Notes: generated from the sequence alone by a model not told the origin. A stretch of 60,000 nucleotides of DNA from Apostichopus japonicus (GCF_037975245.1 NC_092573.1:24149265-24209264); one strand, 5' to 3'. Counted from the first letter of the stretch, positions 45,903 to 58,628 are shown. Numbers and translations: made by a program.

Positions 45903-47749
45903 CATGGAACGTGTAATGAGGTTTTGAAGGTATTTGCTGCATTCATTTATCACAACACACAGTTATAGTACTGTGTCCATGCTTTTCTTCTCATGATGCC
46001 TATACTTTGAAAACTGTGAAACGTATTTCTCAAAGATCTTATGTACACCTGTCGGATGTGGAACACATTATTTTTTTTCTTCTTCCTCCAATTCATTTGA
46101 TTTTGACAGTTGGAGAGTAACAAAAAATGAAGATATTTGACCTCAGTCAGTAGTTGAGAGATGGTGGGAAGCAATTCATAACAGATTGCCAAATTTAATA
46201 CCTTTGTTGGCAAAGTAGTTCTACAGCAGGGGGGGGGGCAGGTGCCTGCGACCAAAAACTGTTTGAATTATATTGACAAAAAAAAAGCAGCTAATTAAAA
46301 GAGCCCTACAGCCGATTAATGTCATTGTTGTTCTTCAGATCTGGACATGAGGGTGCATGTACTGCCTGTTTTGTAGACATCCATCGTTTGTGTGTTAATA
46401 ATCAAACTTCTTCAAGCCTGTGATAATAATAAATATACCGCATTGTCAATAGAAACAGAATGTAAATTTAAAGGAAAACAGATTATTTTTGTTACGCTGT
46501 AAGAAGATGAAATGTATAAACATAAAATAATAAAACAAACTAGTCGGTGAGGTTGTTAAGTAAAGTTATAAAAGGAGAGTACAGATGTTGAAATATACAT
46601 ATTTTTTGTGTTTTTTTTTTTACTGTTATTTGCGAAACATGTTCGTTTCAAAGGTTGCACCAAGTGTATTGTTTGCGGGCAGAGTCGATCTTCATAGCTA
46701 TTTCACTAAACTCTATTAAAAGATTCAAAGTTATTATAAAATGTTAGTGTACAAATGTGATTAAAGGACACTTACAACTTTGAAAGGAAACAATTATTGA
46801 TTAGATTAGATTTCAAAATTTGTCAAAAAGGAAGATTTAAAAGATTGCCAGAAAAGAAGAGCGAGAAAACTTGATTCATTGTTATTCAAGGCTTTTCCTT
46901 TAATATCACTTTGTATAGTTCAAGCTTGCCTGTACATGTTCCTTTCATTTCTGATATTTTATACTTGAAAGCATCTTGGCTTATATCAATTCAAGGTTGT
47001 TTTTTTTTTCTTTTTTGCTCTTTTCAGTTATATAACAAGCCCTTCATTTGGTCTAGACTGTACATATCTGCAAGTCAATTATCAAACAGTGTGAATATCA
47101 TAACTCGTATGAAAGAACTAATCATCATCATCATAACTTCTGATGTATGCGAAATATCAGAGTGGATTAAATAGGTCTTTGTCGAACCTCTGAGCTACGT
47201 TATTTCCAATTTCTAACATATTTTAAATCTTCTGCTGCGGTAAACTGTACATCTGAACATGTGTCAGAGGGTTACAATCCACACAGACCTGACAAGGTTG
47301 TATTCAGACTATAGGTGAAAACAGAGAGAAACAAACAGGTATCAATTGATATTTCCTGCCCAAATGATTGGCAATGATCAGATATGAGGGAAAATTAAAT
47401 CATTTAAATCGTGGGATGGATCGTAACAAATCGAACACAATATCCAAGTTGCTGTGTAGAGTCAGTTTAGCTGCCATTCTATGACCACTGGATATTATAA
47501 AACAAAATTTAAACATCGGTATCCATAGCTTGATATGTCAAAAAATCTTGGTGTAGAATGCAAGAGACATATTTTAATTTCTAGCGCAGAACGAATGTTG
47601 GTCACTCTCTCAATTTTTCCAACTTTCATGTTTTACAAATTTATATATAACTTTGTGATGCACTTGGTTTGGTAAATCTAACCCAGTGAGGAATCTTCCT
47701 ACTTACTCCGGGATTAGAACTCTGGGTCTCCAGCTCTTTATACAGATCA

Positions 47750-47870
47750 TAGGCGTAGGAGGCGGGGTGAGGGGGGGTAGCAGCCTCCCAACCTAATATT
47801 TTTGTGAAAATTTTGGCAATATGCTGAGAATTTTTCGGGCACCTACTGAAAGAAAAATGAATTGCAATGT
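47750..47870. repeat. Unclassified interspersed repeat fragment
   Basis: ATAGGCGTAGGAGGCGGGGT, a G-run, then TTTTTCGGGCACCTACTGAA. The GGCGTAG-plus-G-run start resembles the minus-strand start of the 30733 insertion (GGCACGTAGCC then G-run). Boundaries unknown. Confidence 0.4.
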
Positions 47871-49448
47871 GTTTGTCAATGGTTAAACTTCTATTATTAT
47901 GATCATTATTGTAACGACTTCCCCAAAAATTCTAACCAATATGTAGAATTTATATAATATGTAATAACACTACGGCAAATGATTGTATGTAATTGGCATG
48001 GGATGTAAGAACCGATGCATGCCTATATGATATGCACATTAAAATGTTAAAGTCTCTTCTCTTTTGGTTGATATATTCAGTTAAAATCACGGTTACGCAT
48101 GTTGAGTTGAGACGGGAGATCATTCGGATCAGATTAAAATCTGGACGATGGATATTAAAACCTCTAATGTAGTTTGCTGTTGGAATGGACGGTACAATGG
48201 GATTTATAACAGGAATTAAGGATTGTTTATCAATTAACTCTGACCTGCGTCTGCGTTACAATTTGTTGTTTAGCGTTTCAAAAACATATACAAAACCCTT
48301 GCACAGCAGGATAAATGAACAGTATTGACGTTATTATTATTATGTAGAATGGCTGGTTATGGAATCCAGATTTTACTGTATATTCACACAGATTTATTTA
48401 CAATTCTGTAATTATTATTTAAAAAAAACATGCTTGGTGGATGATTAGCCATTTTAAGTTGAAGTAGTGAATATATTTCAAGTGCAGCTCATTATAAACT
48501 AATACAGAGGTGAAGCCATGGAGAGGGTGCACTAATACTGTATTGTCCCTCCAAACACCAATATGTGACTTTTAATTCTCTAGTGGGGATTTATCTGAAT
48601 TTAAGAACTGATTGAAAAAAGGTTATGGACATTTTTCATTACATGGAATTAATTGAAAAATGGAATTAATGGATATAATAGAAACATCGTAAAATTGAGC
48701 CATGTTATCATTCATGCTTTAGATGTTTGAGACAGGCAGATTTATGGCATCTGCACACAAAAGTAATGATGTAGCATGTATTGACATATCATAAAAAGTT
48801 ACAGCTGATGAGTACTCATCCACTTGCTATTGAGCAATGATTTTGGAAGGAAATGACAAAAGAATGAAATTGTAAAAATGGCTGCTATCATATTAGTACT
48901 GTATATACATGCTATAGTAAAGAGCAGAATATCTGTGCTGCATTTAATAATAATAGACACAGATATCTCAACAACAGACTCTTTAGAATTACAATACATA
49001 TTACCAGTCAGATATGAAAGGTTTGAACGTCTTCTGGTATCATTAAAGGGATAGCTCATCATGTATCAAATTATCGATGGAATTGAAAGGTATTTGAAGT
49101 CAGTGATTTTATTTGGGGATGTGTCTAAAACTAATCTAAACGTGCACACAGCAAAACTTGGGTCTCTAAAGTGAGTGAGCAGAATTGTTTGGTAAAAAGT
49201 ATGTTTATGTTAGCTATTTTTTAGCCAAACCACGGCTTGGATGGTTTCTTAATTTTTTCAAGCCGGGTCATTGAAACAGATTTATGTTTTAATCAAACAC
49301 AGCCAAGACGGATTTTTCAGTTATTTGCATCAGATATGAAATCATTTGTAAATTTGAGACCGGTTTGCGATATATGATGGTATACGGTAAAATAGCGAGA
49401 GTAAAGGGCATGAATGTTCATTTAAAAAGATAGATGTGATGATGATCT

Positions 49449-49525
49449 CGCTTGGTTTGCTCAGTGGTTAGTTCTGTCCTTCAGCTATGAAATTTCAGAG
49501 ATGGTTTGACACGATTCCGCCAGAA
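49449..49525 (+). repeat. Possible tRNA-derived repeat
   Basis: TTGCTCAGTGGTTAG resembles an A-box and GGTTTGACACGATTCC a degenerate B-box at suitable spacing. No cloverleaf is complete. Confidence 0.3.
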
Positions 49526-49802
49526 ATAGAAAGAATTTTACTCGTCAAAGGTCGGGAGTCAGACTGCTCAAAGCATGCCAAACTTTCCCTGACTTTGGGC
49601 AAGAGCTGAAGTTTACTGTATGATTCTGCTCAATGGGTGAAATAACCTTCAAAAGTGTCTCAAATACAAAATTTGATCTTTGGCAATTTTTGCTGGTTTC
49701 TTAATTAAACTTGCAATTGAAAAAGTGGTTACAATTTTACTTAGGAACATGGCAACTAAAGTGTCTGTCAGTTCAGCTAGAGATGTATAACACAGTACTC
49801 AA

Positions 49803-49942
49803 AATTAGGGGACACACAAAGTTAGGGGACACACAAAGTAAGGGGACTCACAAAGTTAGGGGACTCACAAAATTAGGGGACACACAAAATTAGGGCACAC
49901 ACAAAGTTAGGGCACACACAAAGTTAGGGGACTCAAAAAGTT
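49803..49942. repeat. 17-bp minisatellite
   Basis: About eight copies of AGGGGACACACAAAGTT with small variants. Confidence 0.95.
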
Positions 49943-50934
49943 ACTGTGCAACACCATAGTCTAGAAATGCATTTAATTCTGAGCACTGGTCAACCTGTTA
50001 CCAGTGAAATTATTCTCTGTTCAAAGAATTATCTTCGTCTTCTCCCCCTCTCTCCACCTCTCTCTCACATTTGTGTCAATATCTGGGTGGATCTTCAAAT
50101 GAAATAGATTGTCTGTAAATGATTATCAAATGGTAATTAGTTTTCTCGTTAGGGAAGGCATTAATCGTTGATTGGCATGTTTGTTCCTTGTGTGAACGGC
50201 ATTTCATATTCAAAATTGTCCCTGGTTGATGTTAGCAATTCATATCACACAAAACACTGAATTAGTCTTACCTGTTATGTATCACTTGAATTTGGAAAAG
50301 CAAAAATAAAATAAAAAAAGGTTTATTAAACCATGGATGAGATCTAAACCAGGAGATTGAAGTTTACAAATCCTGTGCATTTTCAACTCATTAATCCTGT
50401 GTTAAGTCTGTGACCCTACATTATATTTTCTTCTAAGCGTGTACTAAAAGTACTACAATACTAATGAATAGGTTTGGGTGAATTTTATACATTTAACTGG
50501 TAGTATCTTGTTCAATGTCTGTTCAGTTTGCGCTAAAAGGACTATGTTGTGCTACTGTAACATGAGTGTAAAACTTGGAGAAATAACAATATCCCATTAT
50601 TATCGCTATTATTATGATTTTGGTTAAGATTGGTAATTTAATGCTTGCCGAAAGGGATTTATAAATAATGGTGATTGGTTAACGAATCACACAAAACTAC
50701 ATGCACATAAATGAACTATGGAAAATATAAAAATAAATATATTAATTTGCTTTTCTTTATTTTCTTATTGTTGTGTTCTGGCTTTGTACCTCACCATCTT
50801 TTGCGTGATTTAAATATGGTTTTTGAGTCCTTGTCAAAGGCAATCTTTGTGCAGTCATAATGTGTGTGTATGGGGGTGATTCCTCATGCAAGAGGGTAAC
50901 TCCAAAAGTGTGGTGTAAATGAACCTTTATGTAG

Positions 50935-51300
50935 TTTGTAGATCACCTCTGGTGAGTGCAAGAACCGGTAAGTGTTGGAGGTCAAAGGGCAACAGAGGTC
51001 AAACTTTGAATACCTTATAGATGTAATAAGTCAAAGAGTGCAGCTTGGTTTACCAGATACCTTTGGTGAGTACAAGAAGGCAACGGTAAGTGGTGGAGGC
51101 CAACGGTCATTTTAGGTCAACTTGTATCAAAATATGATAAACATCGCAAAACCAAAGCTTTGATAACTTTCAAACAGTAGATCCAACTTATTACAAGAAA
51201 CCCATTTGCCTTGTGTGGAGGTCAGCTGAGGTCAAATTAAACTTGGCAAGTTCATGAACCTTATTGTACTTATGGTGATCAAACTTCACAAGGTCATTTC
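50935..51300. repeat. GGTCA-containing diverged tandem repeat
   Basis: Two copies ~120 bp apart: CCTCTGGTGAGTGCAAGAAC..GGTAAGTGTTGGAGGTCA and CCTTTGGTGAGTACAAGAAG..GGTAAGTGGTGGAGGCCA. AGGTCAAA recurs downstream. Confidence 0.65.
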
Positions 51301-51569
51301 AACAGCAGAAGAACTAAACCCCTTGTGATTATGATCATTTGAAGAGCTTATACGCTTAATTCAATTTAAGGGCATTCCGGAGAGGGCTTCCATTTGCTAC
51401 TATATTGCTTTATGTTATGCAATAGTTCTAGCGGTATTCAAGTGTGTTTTCACTGCAGTATGCGGAGCCTGGCCTACCAGTCTTTATACAGCCTTAAAAA
51501 GAACGACTTTGTTATATTGTGTTCTTTATAGATATTTTGTCGGTCGAGTCCCACGCCAGTACTTGAGTT

Positions 51570-51665
51570 AGTTATTTATTTCATTTTAGTTATTTATTTC
51601 ATCAAGTTCATTTCATCAAGTTTATTTCATCAAGTTTATTTCATCAAGTTATTTATTTCATTATT
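51570..51665. repeat. Short ATTTATTTCATCAAGTT repeat
   Basis: TTATTTCATCAAGTT recurs about four times, flanked by TTATTTATTTCATT units. Confidence 0.9.
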
Positions 51666-53584
51666 TTATGCTATACCTGTTCGGTTACGACGATCGAGTA
51701 ACCGTTCATTGCTCTAATGGTATAAGTTATTTCAGGACTATACTTGAATCTCATCGGGTATTCTTAGCTTGAAAACTCTCATCTGTGTTGGTGTATGCAC
51801 TTTCTTCCTTCCTTCCCTCTCGCTTACTGTTACATGGGTCATTACAATATGAATGTTATCTATATGTTACTGGATTGTACATTATTTGTGCGGTACGAGT
51901 ACGTCATACCCTTTGGCATGAGTATACGAGAACACGGCTCTAAACGCGAGTACGTAAACTCAAGTCTTATACCAAGTATACTTATATTAATTAAGATTTC
52001 CAAAATTGTGTTCAAATGCATCATGAGGACGAGCACACTGGCAACTATACTATAGGGGCCGCGAGTACTTGCCCTCTATACCAGACTTAGTCTGCTGGAC
52101 TATTTATTAGAGTTCCCTGATTCATACTCATAGTGTGATCATATTTATATATTAACCGTCCCACATATGATATGCAATATGATCGGACGCATTTACAAGA
52201 ACGATGACAAACTCAACCAACAACAATACACTTACCGATAGACGTATACATACTAATAATAACAGTCGGCAAATTAGATCCTGGGGCATAATGTAAAGTA
52301 CATAAACCTACATTGGGCGACCCACAGAATCTGTACATTCATAAACGAGAGTTCAGGCACATATAGCTTATTATAAAGTGTTTTTAACTCACATATAATG
52401 GTATATGTTACGCCAGGTTTGCTATAGGGATATTCTGACGATATGAATTTTTCAAATTTCGTAAAATGTTGTGAATGCATCTGGCAACAGTGAATTTTTA
52501 CATTATGCGAATACATATGTCAATGTAATCTGACACATGTTGATTTCACACTATAGGCGCACACATAAACGTAACATATCCAGCGGTGTTTTAACCCGGA
52601 AGCGGATAAACCCCACCAAAAATAGAACAGCAGATAACAAACGAATGTGTGCCTTATTGCCATCAAAGGGGATTTTTTTGAATTGCAACATCATCCGAAC
52701 ATCGTACGATATTTTCCGCTGTGGAGAGCAGCATCTTTGTGGACTTTGACCTTACATTGCAATACTTGTGCCTCTAATCAAATACAAAGATAACTAGCTG
52801 TACAGGTTGGGTTTATGACTCATTAATGGCTGTTATTGTTTAATCCACTAACAATTCACAATAAAGACACATTATTTTACCATGTAGACACCGTTATTAG
52901 GTTAATGTATACAAAACTCCACTATTACCCATTCTTTGTTCCAGACCCTCTTTGTTCCCTCTTTCCCGCGCCCGGCATAATTCAAACAATGTATCCTCAT
53001 AGCAGGCTGTAGTCTGCATTTGTTTACGAATGCGACGACTGTTTTTCCCCTGCCTCTGACCCCTTCCGTCCCCACCCCATCGGACACAAATTCAACTTAG
53101 ATGGCTCTTGAGCCAATTAAAATAGTTGTTGTAGATCTTTTCCTGTGGGAGACTAAGAGGGCGGGTAACGTGGGCTGGAAGTGTTGCGGAACGTTGGACG
53201 AGGTAGAGGGGTTTGGTAAATTGGTTCAGTTGCCCATCTAAATAAAAGTTCTTCCTCGTGCTTATATTTAGTCACCCCTCCCACCTCCACAGATGTTATT
53301 GTGAACTGTGACTTAAACAACAACAGTGTTGCACCGAAATATGTTGCAAGCACCAAACTTACGAGTAGGCATCATCATCAGTGAAACCGTTTTGCCTCTC
53401 TCACACTGCCCCGGCCCCGATCCTTATAAGCATGATGTCATCTTTCTATACCTACGCCGGTAATATGACACTCCACAATACCCTGGGAATTATCTGGAGG
53501 ATTTGAAACAAGAAACAACGAATCTAAATTAAGAAACATTACGTCTGGACATTCTAAAGTAAGGAACATTACATCACTTTCTAC

Positions 53585-53680
53585 ACAGTATTGACACTTT
53601 CGCAATTCGGTGAATTACCTATTGTGCAATAATGATATACGGAACCCCAGTAGTGCCGTTAAAACAGTTAAACAATTGCA
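53585..53680. repeat. Diverged repeat copy A
   Basis: GAATTACCTATTGTGCAATA then CGGAACCCCAGTAGTGCCGTT, matched in order by copy B at 58990-59080. Confidence 0.55.
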
Positions 53681-55001
53681 AGCTATAACTGGAATTGTGC
53701 GCAGTCAATGGCGAAGTGAACCAGTAAATTTTATGGAGATCTGTCAGTAGTAACCCCCTTCCCGACAGATGTAAGACTAATAATTTGATTCATTCATGAT
53801 ACAAAACTTATGGAAAACTCAGTGTACGTTCGCCTGATTTATTCATTGTCGGAAAATAGATCTCAGGTGACCTACTTTAGTGACATTATTGCGCATGTTT
53901 TGATTCATCTTAATTCTTTTTCATGATTCCATGTTGAAGAGGATGAACAAAATTACAGATGGTTTAAAAATGTGGAGGATTGAAGATTATTTAAAGGGTG
54001 TGAAGATTCGCGCAAAAAGAATCGTCTAATGCCGGTAGTCTGACCTAGTTTCGAATGAGGTGTAACAGACTAGTGTTGAGACACCACCATCGATCCCAGG
54101 AAATACACACAAAGCTTGCTACCGTCGGCAAGTGACGTTTTGGTCGTGTCGGCTACAAAATACAGACAGTAATGAAACGTGATACCTTGTTATCTTTAGC
54201 TGGACCCTAGATGTCCATCGCTGTATCGTTTATACACTGTGCTGTGGGTATAGACCGCAGCTGTGTGTACTGACTGTACACTATAGTGTCTAATTACCGA
54301 CGGTAGCATGTTGTTTTTTTTTCTTCTTATATATGGGTCTATATAGATTTGGTTTCAGACAGATGTACTTAGGTTGAAGGAGGGTGACGTAAAACTACTT
54401 GTATGTGATTTTATCCTAGGCTATACAAACAGGCTAAGCATTTCCTCTCCGCTACTCTCCCCCACCGTGCCAACTTTGCTTGATCGTAAATTTACTTACG
54501 CTCCATGGGTATTGATAAATGATTACATTCTTCCATGAATATGTGATCCAATATTTCAATACCGGTTTTGCTTACCTAGTCATCTATTCAACTGTTTTAG
54601 CAATCAGATCTTAAAATAATTTTTTTCAGATTCTTGGAAGTACGAATGGATAGGGGTGTATTATGAAGGGTCAACCATCTTCTCCTTCAACCTTGCCCCA
54701 TTCCCACCCTTGTAGGTCAATTTCTCCTAATAAAAAAAAGAAAAAAGAAAGAAAAAGGAACGATAAGTACTTTGTGTTTGATGGATTGCGTGAGCGTAAA
54801 GAACTGTTTTTAGTATCACCTATAACGACAAAGCAAACAAAACAGGTACGAACAAGCTTCCGTAGTCTGGCTTTATGAGCGAACGCATTCTCTCTAGTGA
54901 CACCTCTTACTACTTATGCCATCTTTTTCAATTGAAAACAAATACGTATTGAAAAAAGACGTTCTCTATCTGCTTAGTCTGCAGTTCGACTTTTAAGCTC
55001 T

Positions 55002-55019
55002 CTTTTCCTTTGTGACAGC
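55002..55019 (+). promoter_or_regulatory. Probable splice acceptor before the LRAT-like start
   Basis: TCTTTTCCTTTGTGACAG is a strong polypyrimidine tract plus AG at 55017-55018, 52 bp before the start codon. It implies a non-coding 5' exon upstream that I cannot locate. Confidence 0.45.
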
Positions 55020-55070
55020 AATTGATATCTTTTGGAAAAACAAAGTCAGAGACAATAATATTTATGGAAC

Positions 55071-56372
55071 ATGGATGACAGGAATATTAGTATCATAGAA
55101 GGTTGCTCCTGTGGCAACAATAATCCGACAAAGTTTTGGATCATAAGAAAACCGAACGACAGGAATGAAATTTGGGGTGTATGTTGCAAGAAGAGAAGTT
55201 GTCGGAAGGAATATTTGACTGATAGATTTGCTAACGATAACGCGGAATGTGTAATGATTGTCAACGATGTGCTCCTCTATGAAAATAAACCTATTGCATG
55301 TGACCTGGATCCAGATTTTCAAGTGAGACTTTCTCGTGAACGTGTGAATAGCTTGGCAGATGTGAAACCGGGTGACCATGTGGGATTCGACCGGTGTTAC
55401 TTGATCTGGCACCATGCCATAGTTGTGGAGGTTAATGAAGACGACCTGGTCATTGAAGGCTGGGATGGGTTGAAAAGAACGCAGCGAGTAAGGAAAACCG
55501 TTGAAGAGAGTGAATTAACACAACTTCACAAGTTCAAATATTCAGATGTCATTGAACAAAAAAATCCGCCTGAGTTAGTGCTCGCCAGATCAAAATCAAG
55601 ATTGCACGGGGATGGCGAAGACGCCGGTCTCCCACGTCCATGGGTACTGGAAGAATATGAAGAGCATTATGGATTCTTTAATGCTAATTGCGAACACTAC
55701 AGTACTTATTGTAAGACAGGTCAGAGTAGTTGTAACCAATCTTCGTGGCTTGGTGCTAAATTGAAGGAAGCATATTCTGTTTTTACTGGAAAATGTTACT
55801 CACTTTTGGCTGATTTTACAATAGAAGCCATTGAAAATTTTGCTCAAGAACTAACGGCAGCTGTTGGAATTCACAATTCCCTATTTGAAATGATTGGACT
55901 GCTGGGAGTCGTTTTGGTTGAGAGCGGTTCGTTTTGTAGAGCAGTAAGGACTCTTTGGAGGAAACGTCAATGTAAAGAGATAGATGAAGAACAATATCGA
56001 GAAGAATTGTCGAAGAGAGTAATCGAGTTCTTGCTGGTGGTTGTAGTCGCTGGTGGAGGAGGCATCATCATTGCCGCCTGCTACTCCCCTGTGGTGGAAA
56101 TTCTCCTTTCACCGATACTTGTTATTGGAGCCAAAATGGGCGCTAGATTCATCACACGTTTCATCCCTGAGAAAGCTTGGAAAGCTTATCAAGAAACATG
56201 GGAACTACTAGAAGATACTCTTTTGAATATTAAAGAAAGATTGATAAACATTAAAAATGGGATAGTTACTGCAGCACAAAAAGCAGCAAACTTTGTAAGT
56301 ACTGAAGTATTGCCAGCAATATGCTCAGCCTTAGAAGCCATAAGGGAGTTTTTCGCGTGGTTGATCTGCTGA
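55071..56372 (+). CDS. LRAT-domain (NlpC/P60-like) membrane-associated protein, 433 aa
   Basis: Single open coding exon. Residues 12-44 hold a Cys cluster (C12, C14, C38, C39, C44), perhaps metal-binding. Residues ~98-215 form an LRAT-type fold: PGDHVGFDRCYLIWHHAIVV (99-118), VIEGW (127-131) and NANCEHYSTYCKTG (204-217). C207 and H115 are the likely nucleophile and base; their 92-residue spacing fits LRAT/PLAAT proteins (90-101). Glu129 stands where the second His is usual. Residues ~272-287 and ~318-358 are hydrophobic (membrane or hairpin), then amphipathic helices to the end. Known relatives transfer acyl groups from phospholipids or act as phospholipases; the substrate here is unknown. 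The start is the first in-frame ATG after the acceptor; the preceding ATG at 55064 is out of frame. Confidence 0.85.
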   Translation: MDDRNISIIEGCSCGNNNPTKFWIIRKPNDRNEIWGVCCKKRSCRKEYLTDRFANDNAECVMIVNDVLLYENKPIACDLDPDFQVRLSRERVNSLADVKPGDHVGFDRCYLIWHHAIVVEVNEDDLVIEGWDGLKRTQRVRKTVEESELTQLHKFKYSDVIEQKNPPELVLARSKSRLHGDGEDAGLPRPWVLEEYEEHYGFFNANCEHYSTYCKTGQSSCNQSSWLGAKLKEAYSVFTGKCYSLLADFTIEAIENFAQELTAAVGIHNSLFEMIGLLGVVLVESGSFCRAVRTLWRKRQCKEIDEEQYREELSKRVIEFLLVVVVAGGGGIIIAACYSPVVEILLSPILVIGAKMGARFITRFIPEKAWKAYQETWELLEDTLLNIKERLINIKNGIVTAAQKAANFVSTEVLPAICSALEAIREFFAWLIC

Positions 56373-56563
56373 CGAAGTTCTGGCATTAATATTTGTGTGG
56401 TCTTGACTTGTACAAAGTACTTAACGATTAAGCTTTTGCGTGCCAAAACTTAGAACTATATTGATTGGATGGGAAATTCAAGGAACCTTTCAAAATTGCC
56501 AAGATAATCTTTGCTCTTTCAAAATGTCAATTCATAAGCCAATAATTTCAACATTAACATTAA

Positions 56564-56569
56564 AATAAA
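56564..56569 (+). terminator. Poly(A) signal of the LRAT-like gene
   Basis: AATAAA about 190 bp after the stop, followed by T-rich sequence (GCTTTTATTTTAC) from about 56604. Confidence 0.6.
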
Positions 56570-56781
56570 TATGCAAATATTCTCATCTTGACACTATTGC
56601 ATGCTTTTATTTTACTAATCAATTATACGGTGGAGAGAAAAAAAGCTGCAAACAATAAGAGGGCATTTAAAGGGTTATTACACATATTTATGGCGTGATT
56701 GCCTGACTATTCTCAAATGTGTTTGAAATTGAGTTTGCTTAAGAAGAAACCAAATCTAGTATTATGAATCTTATCTCATGA

Positions 56782-56784
<3 letters not shown>

Positions 56785-56858
<74 letters not shown>

Positions 56859-56860
56859 AT
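56785..56860. repeat. (TA)n microsatellite
   Basis: Nearly pure TA run interrupted once (ATTAT). Confidence 0.98.
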
Positions 56861-57137
56861 CCACAAGAGAAAAAGGGAATAAAATGATACTTTCATTTCC
56901 AACTTTATTACTTAGAACGTTAAATCAGTTACAAACTATTTCGAGCGTTAACGCGGCTCTTCTTCAGTTGCAGTAATGAAATGGAAGAAACTAGACTTTA
57001 TTGGGATTCTTCCATTTCATTACTGCAACTGAAGAAGAGCCGTGTTAACGCTCGAAATATTTTGTAACTGATTTAACGTTCTAAGTAATAAAGTTGGAAA
57101 TTAAAGTAATCATCTTTTCCCCTTTTTCTCTTGTGGA
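56861..57137. repeat. Foldback palindrome between two TA tracts
   Basis: Left arm 56861-56987 (CCACAAGAGAAAAAGGG to ATGAAATGGAAG) is the near-perfect inverse of right arm 57009-57137 (CTTCCATTTCATTACTGCAA to CTCTTGTGG), with a ~21-bp spacer and few mismatches (for example GCGGCTC against GAGCCGTG). It looks like a foldback/MITE-type element inserted into, or bearing, TA repeats. No coding potential. Confidence 0.92.
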
Positions 57138-57167
57138 TATATATTACTTTCCAACACACGCCAACAG

Positions 57168-57283
<116 letters not shown>

Positions 57284-58628
57284 AGAATTGTTTATTTTTG
57301 TATTATACATTTAGAGATTACTTAAGTGGCTTGTTCAAGTCTAGCTTACATTGAAAGGAGCTTAATGCAGAGCACAGAGCTGTGAACCAGATTTCTTTCA
57401 ACTTCTTCGCCTTAAATGTAGTCATTGTTCACAAAAATGATAACAGTGGCATAAATCCTAGTTATACGACAAATCGTTCAACATCAGAAGTCATGAATAT
57501 TGCATTGTGTAAATTTTTGAAAGCCTGCACAACTCCTAGTTGAAAAGGTTTATTTTTGTAAACAAACATCTGAAAGGGTTACTGTAGACTACTCAACTAA
57601 CTGAATGAAGAAACAATTGTATATGTATCTCTGTGCTTGCCTCAAATGCATCTAACTTCTTTAACTTTCACGAATAGACTGAGTTCATTTAAGAGGTCAG
57701 ACATACTACCAAAGCATGAATTAAAATTAAATTAAATTAAAAAACATAAGTTAAGCTTTCAGTTTTCTTTATTTGCATGACTCATACAAGGAAAGGACCA
57801 AACAGATAAGTAGGCCTACAATTACCCCTTACTCAATTCCTTCAAAATCTCAAATAAATTAAAACATGGCAAATCATCATTGGAGGTTGTCAACGTTTGG
57901 CAAATAAATTCTTAATTTCTATCAAACTGTCAAATACAACAGTGCAACCAGTGGACATGATCATTTTTCGACTTTCTCCATTTTTTTATTTGATTGCGCA
58001 AGAGTGCAGACTTACTTCCTTTCAAGTTGTTACTGAACTCTTCATGATAACCCCTTTGGCATGTCAGCAAAAGCGGACTGGCGGACCAGCACCGGAAAAC
58101 GGGGAAATTGGCCCGCCCCCCCCCACCATGTCGTGGGCCCTTGATATGCTAAACCTATTACCATAATATTCATACAGTACAAATTTAGAGGTCACTAGGT
58201 CAATACACTAAGGTTACTGTTAATTTCAGATAAAATAATAGGCCTACTTAGAGGTTCGTTATAATACACCTATGCCTAGCACACGAAACCAATATTTGGA
58301 AATAAGGGGCCCCATTAAAGTGGCCCTTTTAATTATTTCTGGATATGACGGAGGCAAATTCCGAAATACATGATAAACATATTACAACAGACAACACATA
58401 TGCTCCCAAAGGTTTGCTTTGAAGGGCGTGTGACGTACCGCGCCATCGGCTAGCTGCATGCAGGCCAGTGGCGTATGCACGGCAGACCACATCTAGGGTA
58501 TGTGTAGGTAATATACAATATGAGATTGTACTTAAACCGGGCACTTCTATTTTTCACCAGTTCATATGTTAGACTCAACACCTTTAAGTATATTCTTGTC
58601 AATTACTTTGTTGTTCCACATTTTCTCT

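Larger units (their letters stand above)
44271..46534 (+). promoter_or_regulatory. SNX27: Probable SNX27 3' UTR
   Basis: No coding sequence is seen after the stop. Candidate poly(A) signals (AATAAA) lie at 45603-45608 (followed by GT-rich sequence), 46428-46433 and 46529-46534; which is used cannot be told. The minisatellite 44425-45070 and the TTAGGGATCGG repeat at 45850-45902 would fall inside or just after the UTR. Confidence 0.4.
46535..55018. other. Intergenic or unassigned region
   Basis: No protein-coding sequence recognised on either strand. Repeat fragments are listed separately. 51370-52900 is richer in CpG than its surroundings and could be a worn retroelement or LTR, but I could not find paired ends. 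Confidence 0.5.

Noticed and set aside
51370-52900. LTR or retroelement remnant
   Set aside because: Composition differs from the surroundings, but no paired terminal repeats, primer-binding site or protein motif could be found.
54117-54307. Small MITE bounded by GCTACCGTCGG inverted repeats
   Set aside because: The 11-bp inverted pair is real, but no target duplication flanks it and the left copy also forms its own hairpin, so an element could not be supported.
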